DNA of 64,000 nucleotides from Flavobacterium sp. HBTb2-11-1 (GCF_009826975.1 NZ_WUMO01000008.1:124001-188000), one strand, 5' to 3'. Positions 27,228-38,050 are shown, counted from the first letter of the stretch. Notes: generated by a model from the sequence alone, not told the origin. Numbers and translations are program-made.

Positions 27228-30200
27228 TTAAAATAATGCTTTAAGACCTAGATTGAAGTATCTGGTTTGCGGAGCGCTGCCAATGTTCAATTCCATATGC
27301 TCTCTCTCTTTTGCTATAGTCGCAAGATTCGCTCCTAGCGCATAAACACTTAAACCATTAAAGAAAGTCTGACTCAGTGCTTTTTTTGGAAAATCGTAAG
27401 TAATCTGAACCTTAGAAAGATCAATTCTATTGGTGCTGTAAATCCAGAAATCTGATGAGCGGTAATTATTATCGCTATTCAATGAAGTTAATCTAGGGAA
27501 TGTAGCCGTGTCTTTGGTTTCTTCTGTCCAGCTGTTGCGAACGTTTACAGAATATTTATCTTCTCCATCTATCCAGTAGTACGAGTTATTCTTCATGCCG
27601 TAAGCACCCGTCTGGCCTGTAACGATGGTAAAAAACGTAAAGTTATTCCACTTAGCAGTAAAGTTAACTCCAAAGGTAAATGGAGCACCGTTCCACCCAG
27701 CTTTACCTAGATAAACCTCATCCTTCACATCAATTATGCCGTCGCCATTTTGATCTTTATACTTAATGTCACCCGGTTTAACTTGCCCGAAAGTCTGCGA
27801 AGGCGAGTTTTGGATATCGTTTGCATCTCTAAAGAAGCCATCGCTTTTAAGTCCCCATAAAGCATCTAAAGGCTTGCCTTGTCTGTTTTGATAAGAATCT
27901 TCATAAAGTTCTGCACGTTTTGAAGCTTCTGTATTTAAATAAGTTCCTGTAAAGCCAAGCGCTAAATCTACAGTTCCGACTTTTTTGTTAAATCTCAAAT
28001 CAAAATCAAAACCTGTACGCTTATCATCATTATAATTGATGTAAGGAATAAACGATGTATTTGGCCAGCCTGTAGTATAATAATTTGGATACAAGCTTGC
28101 CGCCTGAATAATATTTCCTTCTATTTTATTAACGAAAAAATTACTGTTAAGTGTGATTAGTTTCTTAAAGAATGAACCTTCCAAAGCAACGCTTATTTCT
28201 TTTCTTTTTGCAAAGCCAAGATCTAAGTTTTCACCTCTTCTTGAGTCGGTGCTTCTGTTCAATGCTCCATCTCTCCAGCTAAACCAAGCTCCGTCAGTCT
28301 GAGTATAGATGCTCTGATACAAATAATAGCCGTTTACGTCAAGATCTGTATTTAAGACACCTCCTGATACTGACAATTTAAGATTGTCGATCGCGCTTAT
28401 ATTCTTCATGAATTCTTCTTCTGATAATCTCCATCCAACAGACATCGTTGGAGAAAATGCGCCGCGGTTTCCTTCAGCAAATTTTGCTGAGTGCACATAT
28501 ACGCCATTGAATTCTGCAAAATACTTTTGATTGAAATTATAAGCTGCGTTTAATCCTAAATTGGCATTACTCGTTTTATGATACACTTCAGATCGTGATT
28601 GCTGAAATCCTGAAGCTGTAAGCATAGCCGATACATTATGCTGCTCTTTTATTTTTTTTATATAATTAAATTGTCCTGAAAAAGCCACTGTCTGGTCAAA
28701 AGCACTATTGCTGATATTTTGCACTCCAGATTTTGCATCTTTTCCATATTTCGTTAAAGAACCAATTTGATCAAATCCCGCGTAAGTATTCCAATTTGCT
28801 TCATAAGTAGCATATGAATTGTTGTAAGACTGAGTATAAGAGGTAGCATAATCTACAGCAAAATCAGTGTGAAATGAAAGTCCATCCAATAAATCTCCCA
28901 ACTTCACATCAACGCCTGTATTAAATTGGAACTGACGGCTTGTGAACGTATTGTATCCTCCAGCATAAATGGTTGCAAACGGATTGGTCGGATTCAATTG
29001 TGTACCGCCCAAAAGATATTGGTTATCTATGATATAATTACTGCTATTTGCAAGAGCTAATGTCGCTTTATCCCCTGGCTCAATCATACTAATTGGCAAT
29101 AAAGGGCTAAACAGATGCGGTCTTAAAGTAGATGCATTTTGCCAATAATCGGTATTCACTCCTCTTGTATTTGAATAAATGGCATTGGCACCAATTGTAG
29201 CAGAAATTCTATCATTAATATTTAAATCTACGTTACCTCTAATATTGAATCTGTTCATATTATTATTAGCCGCTTCGCCAAAGTCTTGCAAAGGATCTTG
29301 CTGTGATAGAAAATTGACATTTGTAAAATATCTGGCTACTTTATTACCGCCCGTAATTTCGACATTGGCATCGTAATTAAAATAAAATTTCTTTATGTAT
29401 TCGGGTGCATAATAATTAACATTCGGATATCGGTATGGATTTTTCCCCGAAGCAAAATTATAGATTGTTTCATCTGAATATAAAGGATCTAAACCATCAT
29501 TAACCCTTGCCTGATTGTAATACTGCATGTATTCTGCAGATCCAAGATATTTAGGCAGACTCTTTGGTATAAAAACCCCATTGTCTAGTCTTGATGTAAT
29601 CTGCTGTTTTTGAATTTTACCTTTTTTTGTCGTAATGTAAATCACTCCTTTAGCAGCACGGCTTCCGTAAAGCGCTACGGCAGATGCTCCTTTCAAAAAG
29701 GTTATCTGATCTATTTCAGTTGTTAATATTGAATTGGCAGGTCTTGGAAAGCCATCTACCAATACCAAATCGCCTCCCATTCCCCATATACTTCCATTAT
29801 ATCCTCCCACAAGAGCCTGAACTCCGTCAAGACTATAAGTCGTATAATTTTTGTCTATAATTTGAGGTACATTTAGATAAGAAATACCTCCCATCAAATT
29901 CTGGGCATCTTCTTTTTTGAAAGCAATCTGCACTTGGTCTGCCGCAATGCGATTAAGACTTAAATCGTCTATTCCTGCAGAAGCTTTAACCGAAAGGGAT
30001 TGATATCCTGGCGCCTGCACTACCAAATCTGCATCTGGCGTTACTGTGATGGAATAACTTCCTGAAGCATCTGTAGTTACTGAAACATTATCCTGAGTAC
30101 TTGCTAAAGTTGCATTTTCAAGAGGTTTGCCATCTGCTCCAGTTATAATCCCAGTTAAGTTTATTTTTTGATTATTTTGTGCAAGGATTTTAGCAGGTAA

Positions 30201-30251
30201 CAAAGTTAATACTGCAAAACATAGCACTATTTTAAGCTGTATAAATTTCAT
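27228..30251 (-). CDS. SusC-family transporter with divergent TonB box, second pair of unit B (XusC-like)
   Basis: 1007 residues: signal peptide 1-25, CarboxypepD-like domain (30-100), plug and barrel. The canonical EVVVxGYG segment is absent; at its place stands DQVQIAFKKED (VQIAF, 107-111). The plug motif ALYGSRAAKGVIYITTKKG is intact. Such SusC are typical of the second transporter in xus operons. It should form a complex with the SusD at 25464. Whether VQIAF acts as TonB box is inference. Confidence 0.93.
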   Translation of the reverse strand: MKFIQLKIVLCFAVLTLLPAKILAQNNQKINLTGIITGADGKPLENATLASTQDNVSVTTDASGSYSITVTPDADLVVQAPGYQSLSVKASAGIDDLSLNRIAADQVQIAFKKEDAQNLMGGISYLNVPQIIDKNYTTYSLDGVQALVGGYNGSIWGMGGDLVLVDGFPRPANSILTTEIDQITFLKGASAVALYGSRAAKGVIYITTKKGKIQKQQITSRLDNGVFIPKSLPKYLGSAEYMQYYNQARVNDGLDPLYSDETIYNFASGKNPYRYPNVNYYAPEYIKKFYFNYDANVEITGGNKVARYFTNVNFLSQQDPLQDFGEAANNNMNRFNIRGNVDLNINDRISATIGANAIYSNTRGVNTDYWQNASTLRPHLFSPLLPISMIEPGDKATLALANSSNYIIDNQYLLGGTQLNPTNPFATIYAGGYNTFTSRQFQFNTGVDVKLGDLLDGLSFHTDFAVDYATSYTQSYNNSYATYEANWNTYAGFDQIGSLTKYGKDAKSGVQNISNSAFDQTVAFSGQFNYIKKIKEQHNVSAMLTASGFQQSRSEVYHKTSNANLGLNAAYNFNQKYFAEFNGVYVHSAKFAEGNRGAFSPTMSVGWRLSEEEFMKNISAIDNLKLSVSGGVLNTDLDVNGYYLYQSIYTQTDGAWFSWRDGALNRSTDSRRGENLDLGFAKRKEISVALEGSFFKKLITLNSNFFVNKIEGNIIQAASLYPNYYTTGWPNTSFIPYINYNDDKRTGFDFDLRFNKKVGTVDLALGFTGTYLNTEASKRAELYEDSYQNRQGKPLDALWGLKSDGFFRDANDIQNSPSQTFGQVKPGDIKYKDQNGDGIIDVKDEVYLGKAGWNGAPFTFGVNFTAKWNNFTFFTIVTGQTGAYGMKNNSYYWIDGEDKYSVNVRNSWTEETKDTATFPRLTSLNSDNNYRSSDFWIYSTNRIDLSKVQITYDFPKKALSQTFFNGLSVYALGANLATIAKEREHMELNIGSAPQTRYFNLGLKALF

Positions 30252-30292
30252 TATTCTATATTTTTTTTTAGTTTATTAAAATAGTCTATGAA

Positions 30293-32182
30293 CTACCATC
30301 CTGGATTCTGAGAAAACTCCATATACATATTTACGTCTGCATTTTTTAATGGCAGCCAATAATGTTTTTCAGAAAATTTTCGCTCCAATATTACCACCTC
30401 GCGAAGATTAAGCACTTTGTTTTGGCTTGGATTGTTTACATCCAATGGACCAGCTCTATCAAATTCAATTGACTTCTTCAAAGTATACGGACTATCAATT
30501 AAAAGCATCCAGCGGCGTAAGTCATTAAAACGGTGTCCTTCAAAACTTAATTCGACCGCACGTTCACGTCTTACCTCTCCAATAAATGCATCCAAACCAC
30601 CTGTAAATACAGCCGCAACATGGCCCACACCTGCTCTATCGCGAATCACATTTATAGCATCAACAGCTGTTTTTGAGAATTGCGGATCTTTTCCTGCTGC
30701 ACCACCATAACCTACTGCAGCAGCTTCTGCATACATGATATAGATATCTGACAGACGCATCCACGGAAGATGGATATTAAGATTGTTGCCATATCCAAAA
30801 CCATCATCAAATTTATTGGCTGTTCTTGGAATGAACTTATACAGCAAATATCCTGTTCTGCTTCCTGAACTTATATTTCTATAGCTTCCGTCAGTATAAA
30901 GGTTGGCATATCTGTTTTGTTCTTCATTTGCAGGCATCGATCCTGTAACGCATTTTACGCCATCAAAAACAATATCATTATAAAAACGAGGATCTCTTCC
31001 TTTCCAAGGATATTGCGGATCATATCCTGATTCTGGATCAGCTTTAGTAATATCTTTAATCGGCATTCCGTTTGCCATTCCGTAATTGTCAACATAATTT
31101 GCCGTTGGCAAAAACTTCACATCACCATCACAAATTTGAGGAGCTGGCTGATATTGTTTTGAAGTTCCCCAGTTAGATCCGTTTGCTCCATAATAAGGTC
31201 CTCTAAAAATCGCTTCTGTCGAGCCAGGCATTCTCCAGTTACCGCCTGTTGTATAAAAATTATCACTGTATTTACTAAATGGAACCAATTTATACTGAGA
31301 TGCACCGCTTTCTGTTATCATTAGAAGTTCAGCAAAAGCTCTTGCCGCTTTTTTGCAGTATTCAGCATCATAACCTGCATTTCCTGTTGACACTTTATTC
31401 ATTAACGGACTTCCTGCCCATAGATAATTTTTTCCTAAATATCCAAGAGCCATTATTTTATTAATACGAAGTTCGTTTTTTCCTAAAGTTCTCTTTCCAA
31501 TGGTGGTATCATCCCAATTCACTGGCAGTAAATCGGCCGCCTCTCTAAAATCGTTTCCTGCTTTATCTGCGCATTCCTGATATGTAAGTCTTGGCAATCT
31601 TAGTGGCTGATCGCTTGGAAGCACTTGATCGATATAAGGAAGTCCTCCAAAATACTGCATGAATTGAAAATGAAACCAGCCTCTAAAAAACAAAAGCTGT
31701 CCTTTTATCATTTTCTTTTCTTCCTCAGTATACTCCGTCATTTTATCAATATTGGCCAGTCCTATATTCGCTTTGCGTATTCCAGCCCAGCCTAATGTCC
31801 ACAAGTCCTTAGCAAAACGGTCGGTATTGGTGCTTACATTTCTTCTGTTCATCCAGCCAGCCTGCCATCCGTCAAACTCAGTCTGCCATCCCCAAAAATC
31901 CCCTTTATCTATTTTACATACAAAGTGGAAATCACGAGCTGTAGATTGAATCTCATCTTCTCCCCAATTCCATGAATTAGTCCAATAAGCATTTGTAAAA
32001 TCAGGAATGCAGTGGTATAATTCTTCTGTAAAGCCTTGAAAATTTTCAAAATTTTTGAATGCCTCTTCTGAAGAAATATCAGAATCAGCTGATTTTTCCA
32101 GATAATCGCTGCATGATCCCGCAATTAAAAGCGTAATTAAAACAATGCTGTACTTTACTATAGTGTTGATATATTTTTTCAT
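30293..32182 (-). CDS. SusD-family lipoprotein, first pair of unit B (XusB-like)
   Basis: 629 residues. Lipobox IAGSC (Cys24) is followed by Ser-Asp. SusD hallmarks: KGQLLFFRGWFHFQFMQYFGG-type helix (residues around 165-185), FEGHRFNDLRRW near 570 and a C-terminal NPGW. It is 41 bases upstream of the second susC and 10 bases after its own SusC partner. Longer than average because of loop insertions between 290 and 440. Confidence 0.95.
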   Translation of the reverse strand: MKKYINTIVKYSIVLITLLIAGSCSDYLEKSADSDISSEEAFKNFENFQGFTEELYHCIPDFTNAYWTNSWNWGEDEIQSTARDFHFVCKIDKGDFWGWQTEFDGWQAGWMNRRNVSTNTDRFAKDLWTLGWAGIRKANIGLANIDKMTEYTEEEKKMIKGQLLFFRGWFHFQFMQYFGGLPYIDQVLPSDQPLRLPRLTYQECADKAGNDFREAADLLPVNWDDTTIGKRTLGKNELRINKIMALGYLGKNYLWAGSPLMNKVSTGNAGYDAEYCKKAARAFAELLMITESGASQYKLVPFSKYSDNFYTTGGNWRMPGSTEAIFRGPYYGANGSNWGTSKQYQPAPQICDGDVKFLPTANYVDNYGMANGMPIKDITKADPESGYDPQYPWKGRDPRFYNDIVFDGVKCVTGSMPANEEQNRYANLYTDGSYRNISSGSRTGYLLYKFIPRTANKFDDGFGYGNNLNIHLPWMRLSDIYIMYAEAAAVGYGGAAGKDPQFSKTAVDAINVIRDRAGVGHVAAVFTGGLDAFIGEVRRERAVELSFEGHRFNDLRRWMLLIDSPYTLKKSIEFDRAGPLDVNNPSQNKVLNLREVVILERKFSEKHYWLPLKNADVNMYMEFSQNPGW

Positions 32183-32192
32183 AATTCTCCGT

Positions 32193-35100
32193 TTAAAATA
32201 TAATATTGGCTCCCAGATTAAATCGCTTTACAGTTGGATAAGCTCCTTGTGATGCCCATCCTGTTCCTGCAAAATTGGACTCTCTATCATCTGGCATTTT
32301 TGACCATAGATACAAGTTGTTTCCGTTTACATATACTCTGATACTTTGCAGACCAGCAGATTTTATCCATTTTGATTTCCCATCAAATGTGTAGGCAATC
32401 TCAGCGTTCTTTAGACGCAGGTATGAGGCATCGTACATGTATCTGCTTCCATTATTAAAACCGCTTGCAGTAGATAGCCAGCGAGGCATTGGAGAATCGG
32501 CATTTGTATTATCTGATGACCAGAAAGATCCTTGGTCGTAAACCACATGGTTCTGCTCAGACAAACTGGTTAAAACTACTTGTCTGGTCACATTACTTAC
32601 TCCGTAAAACTGAACAAATGCACTGAATCCTTTCCAGTTTACTCCAAAAGTAGTATTGTAGGTATTTTGCGGTGTCCCCGAATATCCAAACGGAATATTA
32701 TCTTTAGCATCTATAATCCCATCGGCATTAAAGTCTAGAATATTATAATTGCCTGGCAATTTTTGTCCGTCATTTGTGCTATGTATAGTGCTGGCATATA
32801 ATTCATCCCATGTGTTGTAATAGCCATTGCTGACATAGGAATAACTCTGTCCAATTGCTTTTCCTTCACCTTTTTGGTAATCTGGCAGCAATTCAGGATT
32901 ATCGGCACTTATGATTTTGTTTTTGGCATGTGTCATGCTGGTATTCAACCAAAGATTTAAGCCACTTCCAAAAGTATAATTAAATTTAAGCTCAAGTTCA
33001 TACCCTCTATTTTGAACCTGCCCAAGGTTGGCAACCGGAGCAACTGCTCCATAATAAGACGGTATTGCTCTTCTAAAACCGTCTAGTAAGATATCTCTTC
33101 GGTCTTCGCGATAAACATCAAAAGTTCCCGAAACCAGTCCTTTGAAAAAACCAAAGTCAACCCCAATATCGCTCTTTTTGGCTACTTCCCAATGCACATC
33201 AGGATTACCTACAGAAGCTTCTTTGTACCAAGTGTACGGGCTCTGTTCTGCAGCTTCTCCCGTGACTCCCATCAAGGCATTTCCTCCATAAGCCCACTGC
33301 GACATATACAGCCATCTTCCGTTTACGTTGTCATCTCCAATTTCTCCGTAAGTGGCACGTATTTTTAACAAATCAAGAAATGATTCTGTCCCTTTCATGA
33401 AATTTTCTTTGGTAACAATCCAACTCACCCCTCCAGAGGAGAAAAATGCAAAACGGTTCTCTTTATCAAATTTCTCAGATCCATTGTAGGCACCGTTATA
33501 TTCTATAAAATATTTATCGGCGTAGTTATAAGTGGTACGGAAAACCCAATCTTCTCTAAAGTGCGGAATCTCGCTTCCCCTAGCCGTCTGGTATCTATTA
33601 AAAAGCCCTAAAACACCAATATCATGTTTCTTGGCAATTTTGGTATGATAGTTTAATTGCAACTGATAGAAAAGGTTACGGACTGAAGCGCCATCATTTA
33701 CTGTTCCTGGACTTGGCGACCACTTAACACCTTCTTGAAAATCGAATCTGTTATTAAAATCAAAACTGTTTTTATACAACACCAAACCCGTATTTGGATC
33801 TATCCATTTCTGCTGCACATCATTATATAAATCGTTTACTCCTCGGTTGTTTTCCACGAAAGTATTATCAAGCGCAATCATTCCTTTAAAACTAAGTCCT
33901 TTAAGCACTTTATCTAAGTTTTGCTCCAGCGTGAAGTCGGTGTTTAATTTTGTAGTGGTTACATACTGTACCCCACTTATTGCTAAATTTAGCACAGAGT
34001 TAGATGCTTTACCCTGATTCGGAGCATAATACCCCCAAGAACCATCAGAATAGTAAGGCAAGAACACATCCGGAGCTGTTGAATACGCCGCATCCCACAT
34101 TGGATACTCGCTTCCCGAAGCTCCCCAAGGACTCTTCTTAACGCCATGAGAACCCGCAAGTCCAACTTTAAAAACGGTACTTGGCGTAATTTGAAAATCT
34201 AGGTTGCTTCTAACATTCAAACGGTTATAACCATAACCTGCATCATATCCTCTATTGTTATTATATTTTTTAAAAAGATCCCCTTCGCTTACAAAATCAG
34301 CACTAGCAAAATACTTTACGTATTTGGTTCCTCCGCTTACGTTTAAACTTGCATTATAAGACATTGCATAATCTTTAAAAAGCGTTTTCTGCCAGTCAAC
34401 ATTCGGATAACGCTCAGCCTCAGCTGTATTAGCAGGGAATCTGTATTTATCAATTATAGCCTGTGGCAGATAATCGTTCCAGCTAGAAGGGCTTAGAGCC
34501 AATTCGTATTCAATTGCCCTGTTTTTGACCATAAGCGCATCGTAAGCATCTAATTTAGCTGGCAATTCTGAAGGCACTTTTACGGTAGTATTGACAGTGG
34601 TTCTTATTAGCGCGGCACCAGAACGGCCTCGTTTGGTCGTGATAAGAATTACACCATTGGCTCCTCTTACTCCATAAACTGCAGTAGCTGAAGCGTCTTT
34701 TAAAACCGAAACCGATTCTACAGAAGTTATCTCGACACTATTCATTGATCTTTCTACCCCATCTACTAAGATCAGCGGTTGGGCATTGTTCCAAGTACTG
34801 GCGCCACGAATAAAAAGCTGCGGATCTTCTTCACCCGGCATACCAGTACTGGCAGACGTAATTAATCCGGGAACGTTACCAGTCAAAGCCGCACCAATAC
34901 TGTTAACTCCCGCAGAACGTTCCAGCGTTTTACCAGAAACCTGTGCGATTGATGCAACCAAACTTGCTTTTTTCTGCTTTCCGTATCCAACAACAATTAC
35001 TTCGCCTAAATCGGTCTGATCTTGGCTCATTTCTGCATTAATTTCAGATTTACCTTCTACGGCTATCTCCAACGGTTTAAACCCTACACTTGTAAAAACC

Positions 35101-35393
35101 AAAACCGATTTTGAAGAGGGAACCTTTATAACATACTTACCATCTATATCGGTAACAGCAATTGCATTCGGCACGTTTTTTACGGCAACATTTACCCCTG
35201 GAATTCCCAAATGGTCATTAGCAGACGTTACACGTCCTGTTATTATAATTTCTTGATTAGTCTGGAATACTGCTTTTTCCAAAGGTTTCGCCTTCTCAGC
35301 AGCCTGCACTGCACCTGTAAACAAAAACTGAAACAAAACTCCTAAGGGCAGATACTTCAAGCCATTAAAAATTTCACGTAATTTTATTCTCAT
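32193..35393 (-). CDS. SusC-family TonB-dependent transporter, first gene of unit B (XusA-like)
   Basis: 1066 residues with a signal region to about residue 31, CarboxypepD-like domain (48-122), TonB box EVIVVGYG (131-138), plug (140-250) and large barrel ending in FNLGANIIF. It opens the SusC-SusD-SusC-SusD-SGBP-GH10 unit. This order is that of the Bacteroides xusABCDE-xyn10 core, the hallmark of xylan use. The promoter lies about 255 bases upstream with an embedded operator, giving a long leader of about 250 bases. Confidence 0.95.
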   Translation of the reverse strand: MRIKLREIFNGLKYLPLGVLFQFLFTGAVQAAEKAKPLEKAVFQTNQEIIITGRVTSANDHLGIPGVNVAVKNVPNAIAVTDIDGKYVIKVPSSKSVLVFTSVGFKPLEIAVEGKSEINAEMSQDQTDLGEVIVVGYGKQKKASLVASIAQVSGKTLERSAGVNSIGAALTGNVPGLITSASTGMPGEEDPQLFIRGASTWNNAQPLILVDGVERSMNSVEITSVESVSVLKDASATAVYGVRGANGVILITTKRGRSGAALIRTTVNTTVKVPSELPAKLDAYDALMVKNRAIEYELALSPSSWNDYLPQAIIDKYRFPANTAEAERYPNVDWQKTLFKDYAMSYNASLNVSGGTKYVKYFASADFVSEGDLFKKYNNNRGYDAGYGYNRLNVRSNLDFQITPSTVFKVGLAGSHGVKKSPWGASGSEYPMWDAAYSTAPDVFLPYYSDGSWGYYAPNQGKASNSVLNLAISGVQYVTTTKLNTDFTLEQNLDKVLKGLSFKGMIALDNTFVENNRGVNDLYNDVQQKWIDPNTGLVLYKNSFDFNNRFDFQEGVKWSPSPGTVNDGASVRNLFYQLQLNYHTKIAKKHDIGVLGLFNRYQTARGSEIPHFREDWVFRTTYNYADKYFIEYNGAYNGSEKFDKENRFAFFSSGGVSWIVTKENFMKGTESFLDLLKIRATYGEIGDDNVNGRWLYMSQWAYGGNALMGVTGEAAEQSPYTWYKEASVGNPDVHWEVAKKSDIGVDFGFFKGLVSGTFDVYREDRRDILLDGFRRAIPSYYGAVAPVANLGQVQNRGYELELKFNYTFGSGLNLWLNTSMTHAKNKIISADNPELLPDYQKGEGKAIGQSYSYVSNGYYNTWDELYASTIHSTNDGQKLPGNYNILDFNADGIIDAKDNIPFGYSGTPQNTYNTTFGVNWKGFSAFVQFYGVSNVTRQVVLTSLSEQNHVVYDQGSFWSSDNTNADSPMPRWLSTASGFNNGSRYMYDASYLRLKNAEIAYTFDGKSKWIKSAGLQSIRVYVNGNNLYLWSKMPDDRESNFAGTGWASQGAYPTVKRFNLGANIIF

Positions 35394-35646
35394 ATTAATT
35401 AAGATGTTTGAACTAATTATTTTTTTTTATCTCTTCTCTAATTGATAAGCAGCATAAACAAGGAAAGACGCATCCCATGGAATAATACATAACTGCTTAT
35501 AATTATCATGGCTTCATGTCGAATTGTGAGTCATTGTTTTGTGGTTTAAAAGGTTGGTTAGTAAGTTTCTATAGTTCATCTGACTTCACTATTTGATTAA
35601 TGAAATCTTTGGTTTGTCTGAGAAATGAATGTGAATTTTATGTTAA

Positions 35647-35684
35647 CAAAAATATAGAAAAAATTGAATTACACAACCGATTGT
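35647..35684 (-). promoter_or_regulatory. Unit B promoter with operator over the -33 box
   Basis: On the minus strand the operator ACAATCGGTTGT (35684-35673) provides the -33 TTG; 19 bases later TATTTTTG (35654-35647) matches TAnnTTTG. The asymmetric centre is in the opposite orientation to units A, C and D, consistent with a symmetric dimer binding either way. Confidence 0.75.
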
Positions 35685-35972
35685 TTGAAAAATTATTGAT
35701 AATTATTAAAAAAAACACATAAATAAAAACACAATAAATATTTTTTATCTTAATATTTTACATATTATTTAATTTTAAAAGCTTTTTGATTCGAAACGAT
35801 AGTAGGTTTTCAATTTAATCTCAAATTCATTAATAATTGTGTATTTTACACTTAATAATAAAACCTCTATAAAAATAGAAGTATAGTATTACAAAATCAG
35901 TGCTTTGAACCACTGTAAAACTCTAGAATAATGCGTTTTAGGATTTTATAAAAAATATATTTCGTCAAAAAA

Positions 35973-35984
35973 ACAACCGATTGT
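35973..35984. promoter_or_regulatory. Distal operator of unit B
   Basis: ACAACCGATTGT, identical to the proximal copy and 300 bp upstream of it. No -7 box lies at the matching distance. It is about 50 bases beyond the unit C terminator. Confidence 0.7.
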
Positions 35985-36036
35985 ACCCTTTCTTAACACA
36001 ATAATATTTTAACTTTGACAGACACTTAGAAATAAA

Positions 36037-36065
36037 AAAACCAGCTTAAAATGTAAGCTGGTTTT
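36037..36065 (-). terminator. Rho-independent terminator of xylan unit C
   Basis: AAAACCAGCTTA (36037-36048) pairs perfectly with TAAGCTGGTTTT (36054-36065) around a 5-base loop; the minus strand continues with Ts. It lies about 40 bases after the GH97 stop. Confidence 0.9.
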
Positions 36066-36103
36066 TAGTTAAGACTCAATTAAATCTCAAGTATGAAAAT
36101 TTC

Positions 36104-38050
36104 TTAGTTGGTTATTACTATCCCTCCGTTTTTAGGCATTTTTATTTCAACTTCTTTGTTTTTGCTAATCTTCAGCATACTCACTTTTCCGTTTAGCTGA
36201 TCGTCGTCGGCGTAATAATTTACCGCCACGCCAGAATCAAGCATATCTAGTTTTAATTTTGTTTTAAATACCTGATTTGTAGCATTAATTCCGGCAATAT
36301 ACCATTTTGCACCTTTTCTTCTGGCTAGTATTGCATATTTACCTGGGTAGCCTTCTAAAAACCGAACCTCATCCCATACCGTCGGCACTTCTTTCATAAA
36401 TTTTATGGCCCAATCGGGAGCATCTGATAGATTGTTTGGCGCTAAAGCAAAATGCTGTACTCCGCTTTGAAACAGCACAGAAGTCGCTAATGCAAAGACA
36501 TCAGAAGTCATTCTTTTTGAACCTTTATTCGGAATATTATCGCTGTTATAGAATTTATTCAAAGCACTTCCTCCAAAATCCATACTTCCTACGACGTTTC
36601 TGATAAAAGTATGCGTTGCCGCACTTGTTGCCTCGTTATCACAGCTTTGCTGTCCAAAATGCAGGTTTTCACTTGCCAGAACGGCTTCGCTAGATGCATA
36701 ATTTGGATACATGCGCTCCCAGCCTCTAGGCAGTGTGCAGCCGTGAAAAATAACCATGATTCCAAAATCATTCGCATCTGTTAAAATATCTTCGTATAAT
36801 TTCATGGTAACCTGCTTGTCTCCTCCAAAAAAATCCACTTTAATACCTTTTACGCCGATACTTTTCATCCATGCCATTTCTTTTCGTCGCATGCCTGAAT
36901 TATCCATTATTCCTCTCGGGCCTTGCGGAGCATCATTCCAATAACCATTTGAATTGTACCATAAATAAAGGCCTACTCCTTTTTGTGCGCCGTATGTTGC
37001 TAGTTCTGCTATTTTATCACGGCCTATCTGGGTATCCCAAAGCGCATCGATTAAAATAGTTTCATATCCCATTGCAGCACTAAAATCGATATACTGCTTT
37101 TGTACTGGGAAAGTAGTATTGCCGTCCATTTTCATAATCCAGCTCCAAGTTCCTTTTGTATATTGATACGCTTTAGAAGCTTCATACTTTGGCTTAACCA
37201 AATCGAATGGAATAGTAGTTTCGACAATTGGCGCTAATGTTTCTCCAATGGTAATGGTACGCCATGGCGTTTCTCCTGCAAGCGGAATTCCTGGAGAAGT
37301 GGTCCCGTTTCCGTTATTTTCGCCTGGCGTTGGAAATCCGATGGTATATAATCCGTTCTCATGCCCTATTAATCGGCTTGCACAATAGCCGCTGTCTACG
37401 CCTGTTTCAGAAATTAAAACCCATCCGCTATTGTTTACTTTAAACAAACATGGAAACGTGTAGCCATTTCCCCATCCGTTTTTTCCAATAGCATCATCAA
37501 GAGTGTAGGAGGTTTCATAACTAGGTGCTGTTCGGGCATACCCTGTCATTGGATTGCTTTGCGGACATAAAAATGTAGTGGTTCCTTTAGGCAGCAAAAA
37601 GCCTGAAACTTCTTCCTGAACGACACAAGAAAGAGTTTCTTTCTGCGGATATAACTTATATTTAAATCCCAGATTATTATTGCTTACTCTAAATATGACG
37701 TCAAAAGCAGATTTGCCATCTTTGGTAAACGAAAAAACGGCTTCATTCGCGGTATATTGGACATTGCTTTTTTTTATGTTGCGAAGCTGATAGGATTCTT
37801 CGATTTTATTTTGGGTAATATTTGTTGCTAAAGCCAATCCAGAGCTTAAATCCCCTCCAGCATTTGTTTTTAAACCAAGAGGAGATTTCTCTATGAATGT
37901 TTTTTCATTGTAGATTACGCTATACTCAGCCTTTCCGTTATTTACAGAGACCGATACAGCAAGTTTGCCGTCGGGGCTTTTTACTATTGATTGGGCGTTT
38001 AGCTTAAAGAAACTGACTAAACATAAAAAAATTAAACATTTAAAATTCAT
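36104..38050 (-). CDS. GH97 glycosidase, probably retaining alpha-galactosidase type
   Basis: 648 residues: signal peptide 1-19, N-terminal beta-super-sandwich (22-285), (beta/alpha)8 barrel (290-555) and C-terminal beta domain. The barrel has YLWYNSNGYWND (362-373) and Asp406 in GIKVDFFGGD, where retaining GH97 enzymes carry their nucleophile; inverting SusB-type enzymes lack an acidic residue there. The likely role is removal of alpha-linked galactose or glucose side groups from xylan. It is the last gene of unit C. The retaining assignment rests on one motif. Confidence 0.87.
   Translation of the reverse strand: MNFKCLIFLCLVSFFKLNAQSIVKSPDGKLAVSVSVNNGKAEYSVIYNEKTFIEKSPLGLKTNAGGDLSSGLALATNITQNKIEESYQLRNIKKSNVQYTANEAVFSFTKDGKSAFDVIFRVSNNNLGFKYKLYPQKETLSCVVQEEVSGFLLPKGTTTFLCPQSNPMTGYARTAPSYETSYTLDDAIGKNGWGNGYTFPCLFKVNNSGWVLISETGVDSGYCASRLIGHENGLYTIGFPTPGENNGNGTTSPGIPLAGETPWRTITIGETLAPIVETTIPFDLVKPKYEASKAYQYTKGTWSWIMKMDGNTTFPVQKQYIDFSAAMGYETILIDALWDTQIGRDKIAELATYGAQKGVGLYLWYNSNGYWNDAPQGPRGIMDNSGMRRKEMAWMKSIGVKGIKVDFFGGDKQVTMKLYEDILTDANDFGIMVIFHGCTLPRGWERMYPNYASSEAVLASENLHFGQQSCDNEATSAATHTFIRNVVGSMDFGGSALNKFYNSDNIPNKGSKRMTSDVFALATSVLFQSGVQHFALAPNNLSDAPDWAIKFMKEVPTVWDEVRFLEGYPGKYAILARRKGAKWYIAGINATNQVFKTKLKLDMLDSGVAVNYYADDDQLNGKVSMLKISKNKEVEIKMPKNGGIVITN

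Larger units (their letters stand above)
35394..36036. other. Leader, promoter and distal operator of xylan unit B
   Basis: The first 250 bases are the predicted untranslated leader of unit B. Then come the promoter with operator (35647-35684) and a second operator (35973-35984). No coding frame or known riboswitch was recognised. Confidence 0.65.

Noticed and set aside
33843-33851. CTCGGTTGTT inside the unit B susC gene as an eighth operator
   Set aside because: Only one half of the palindrome is present and it lies within a coding sequence.
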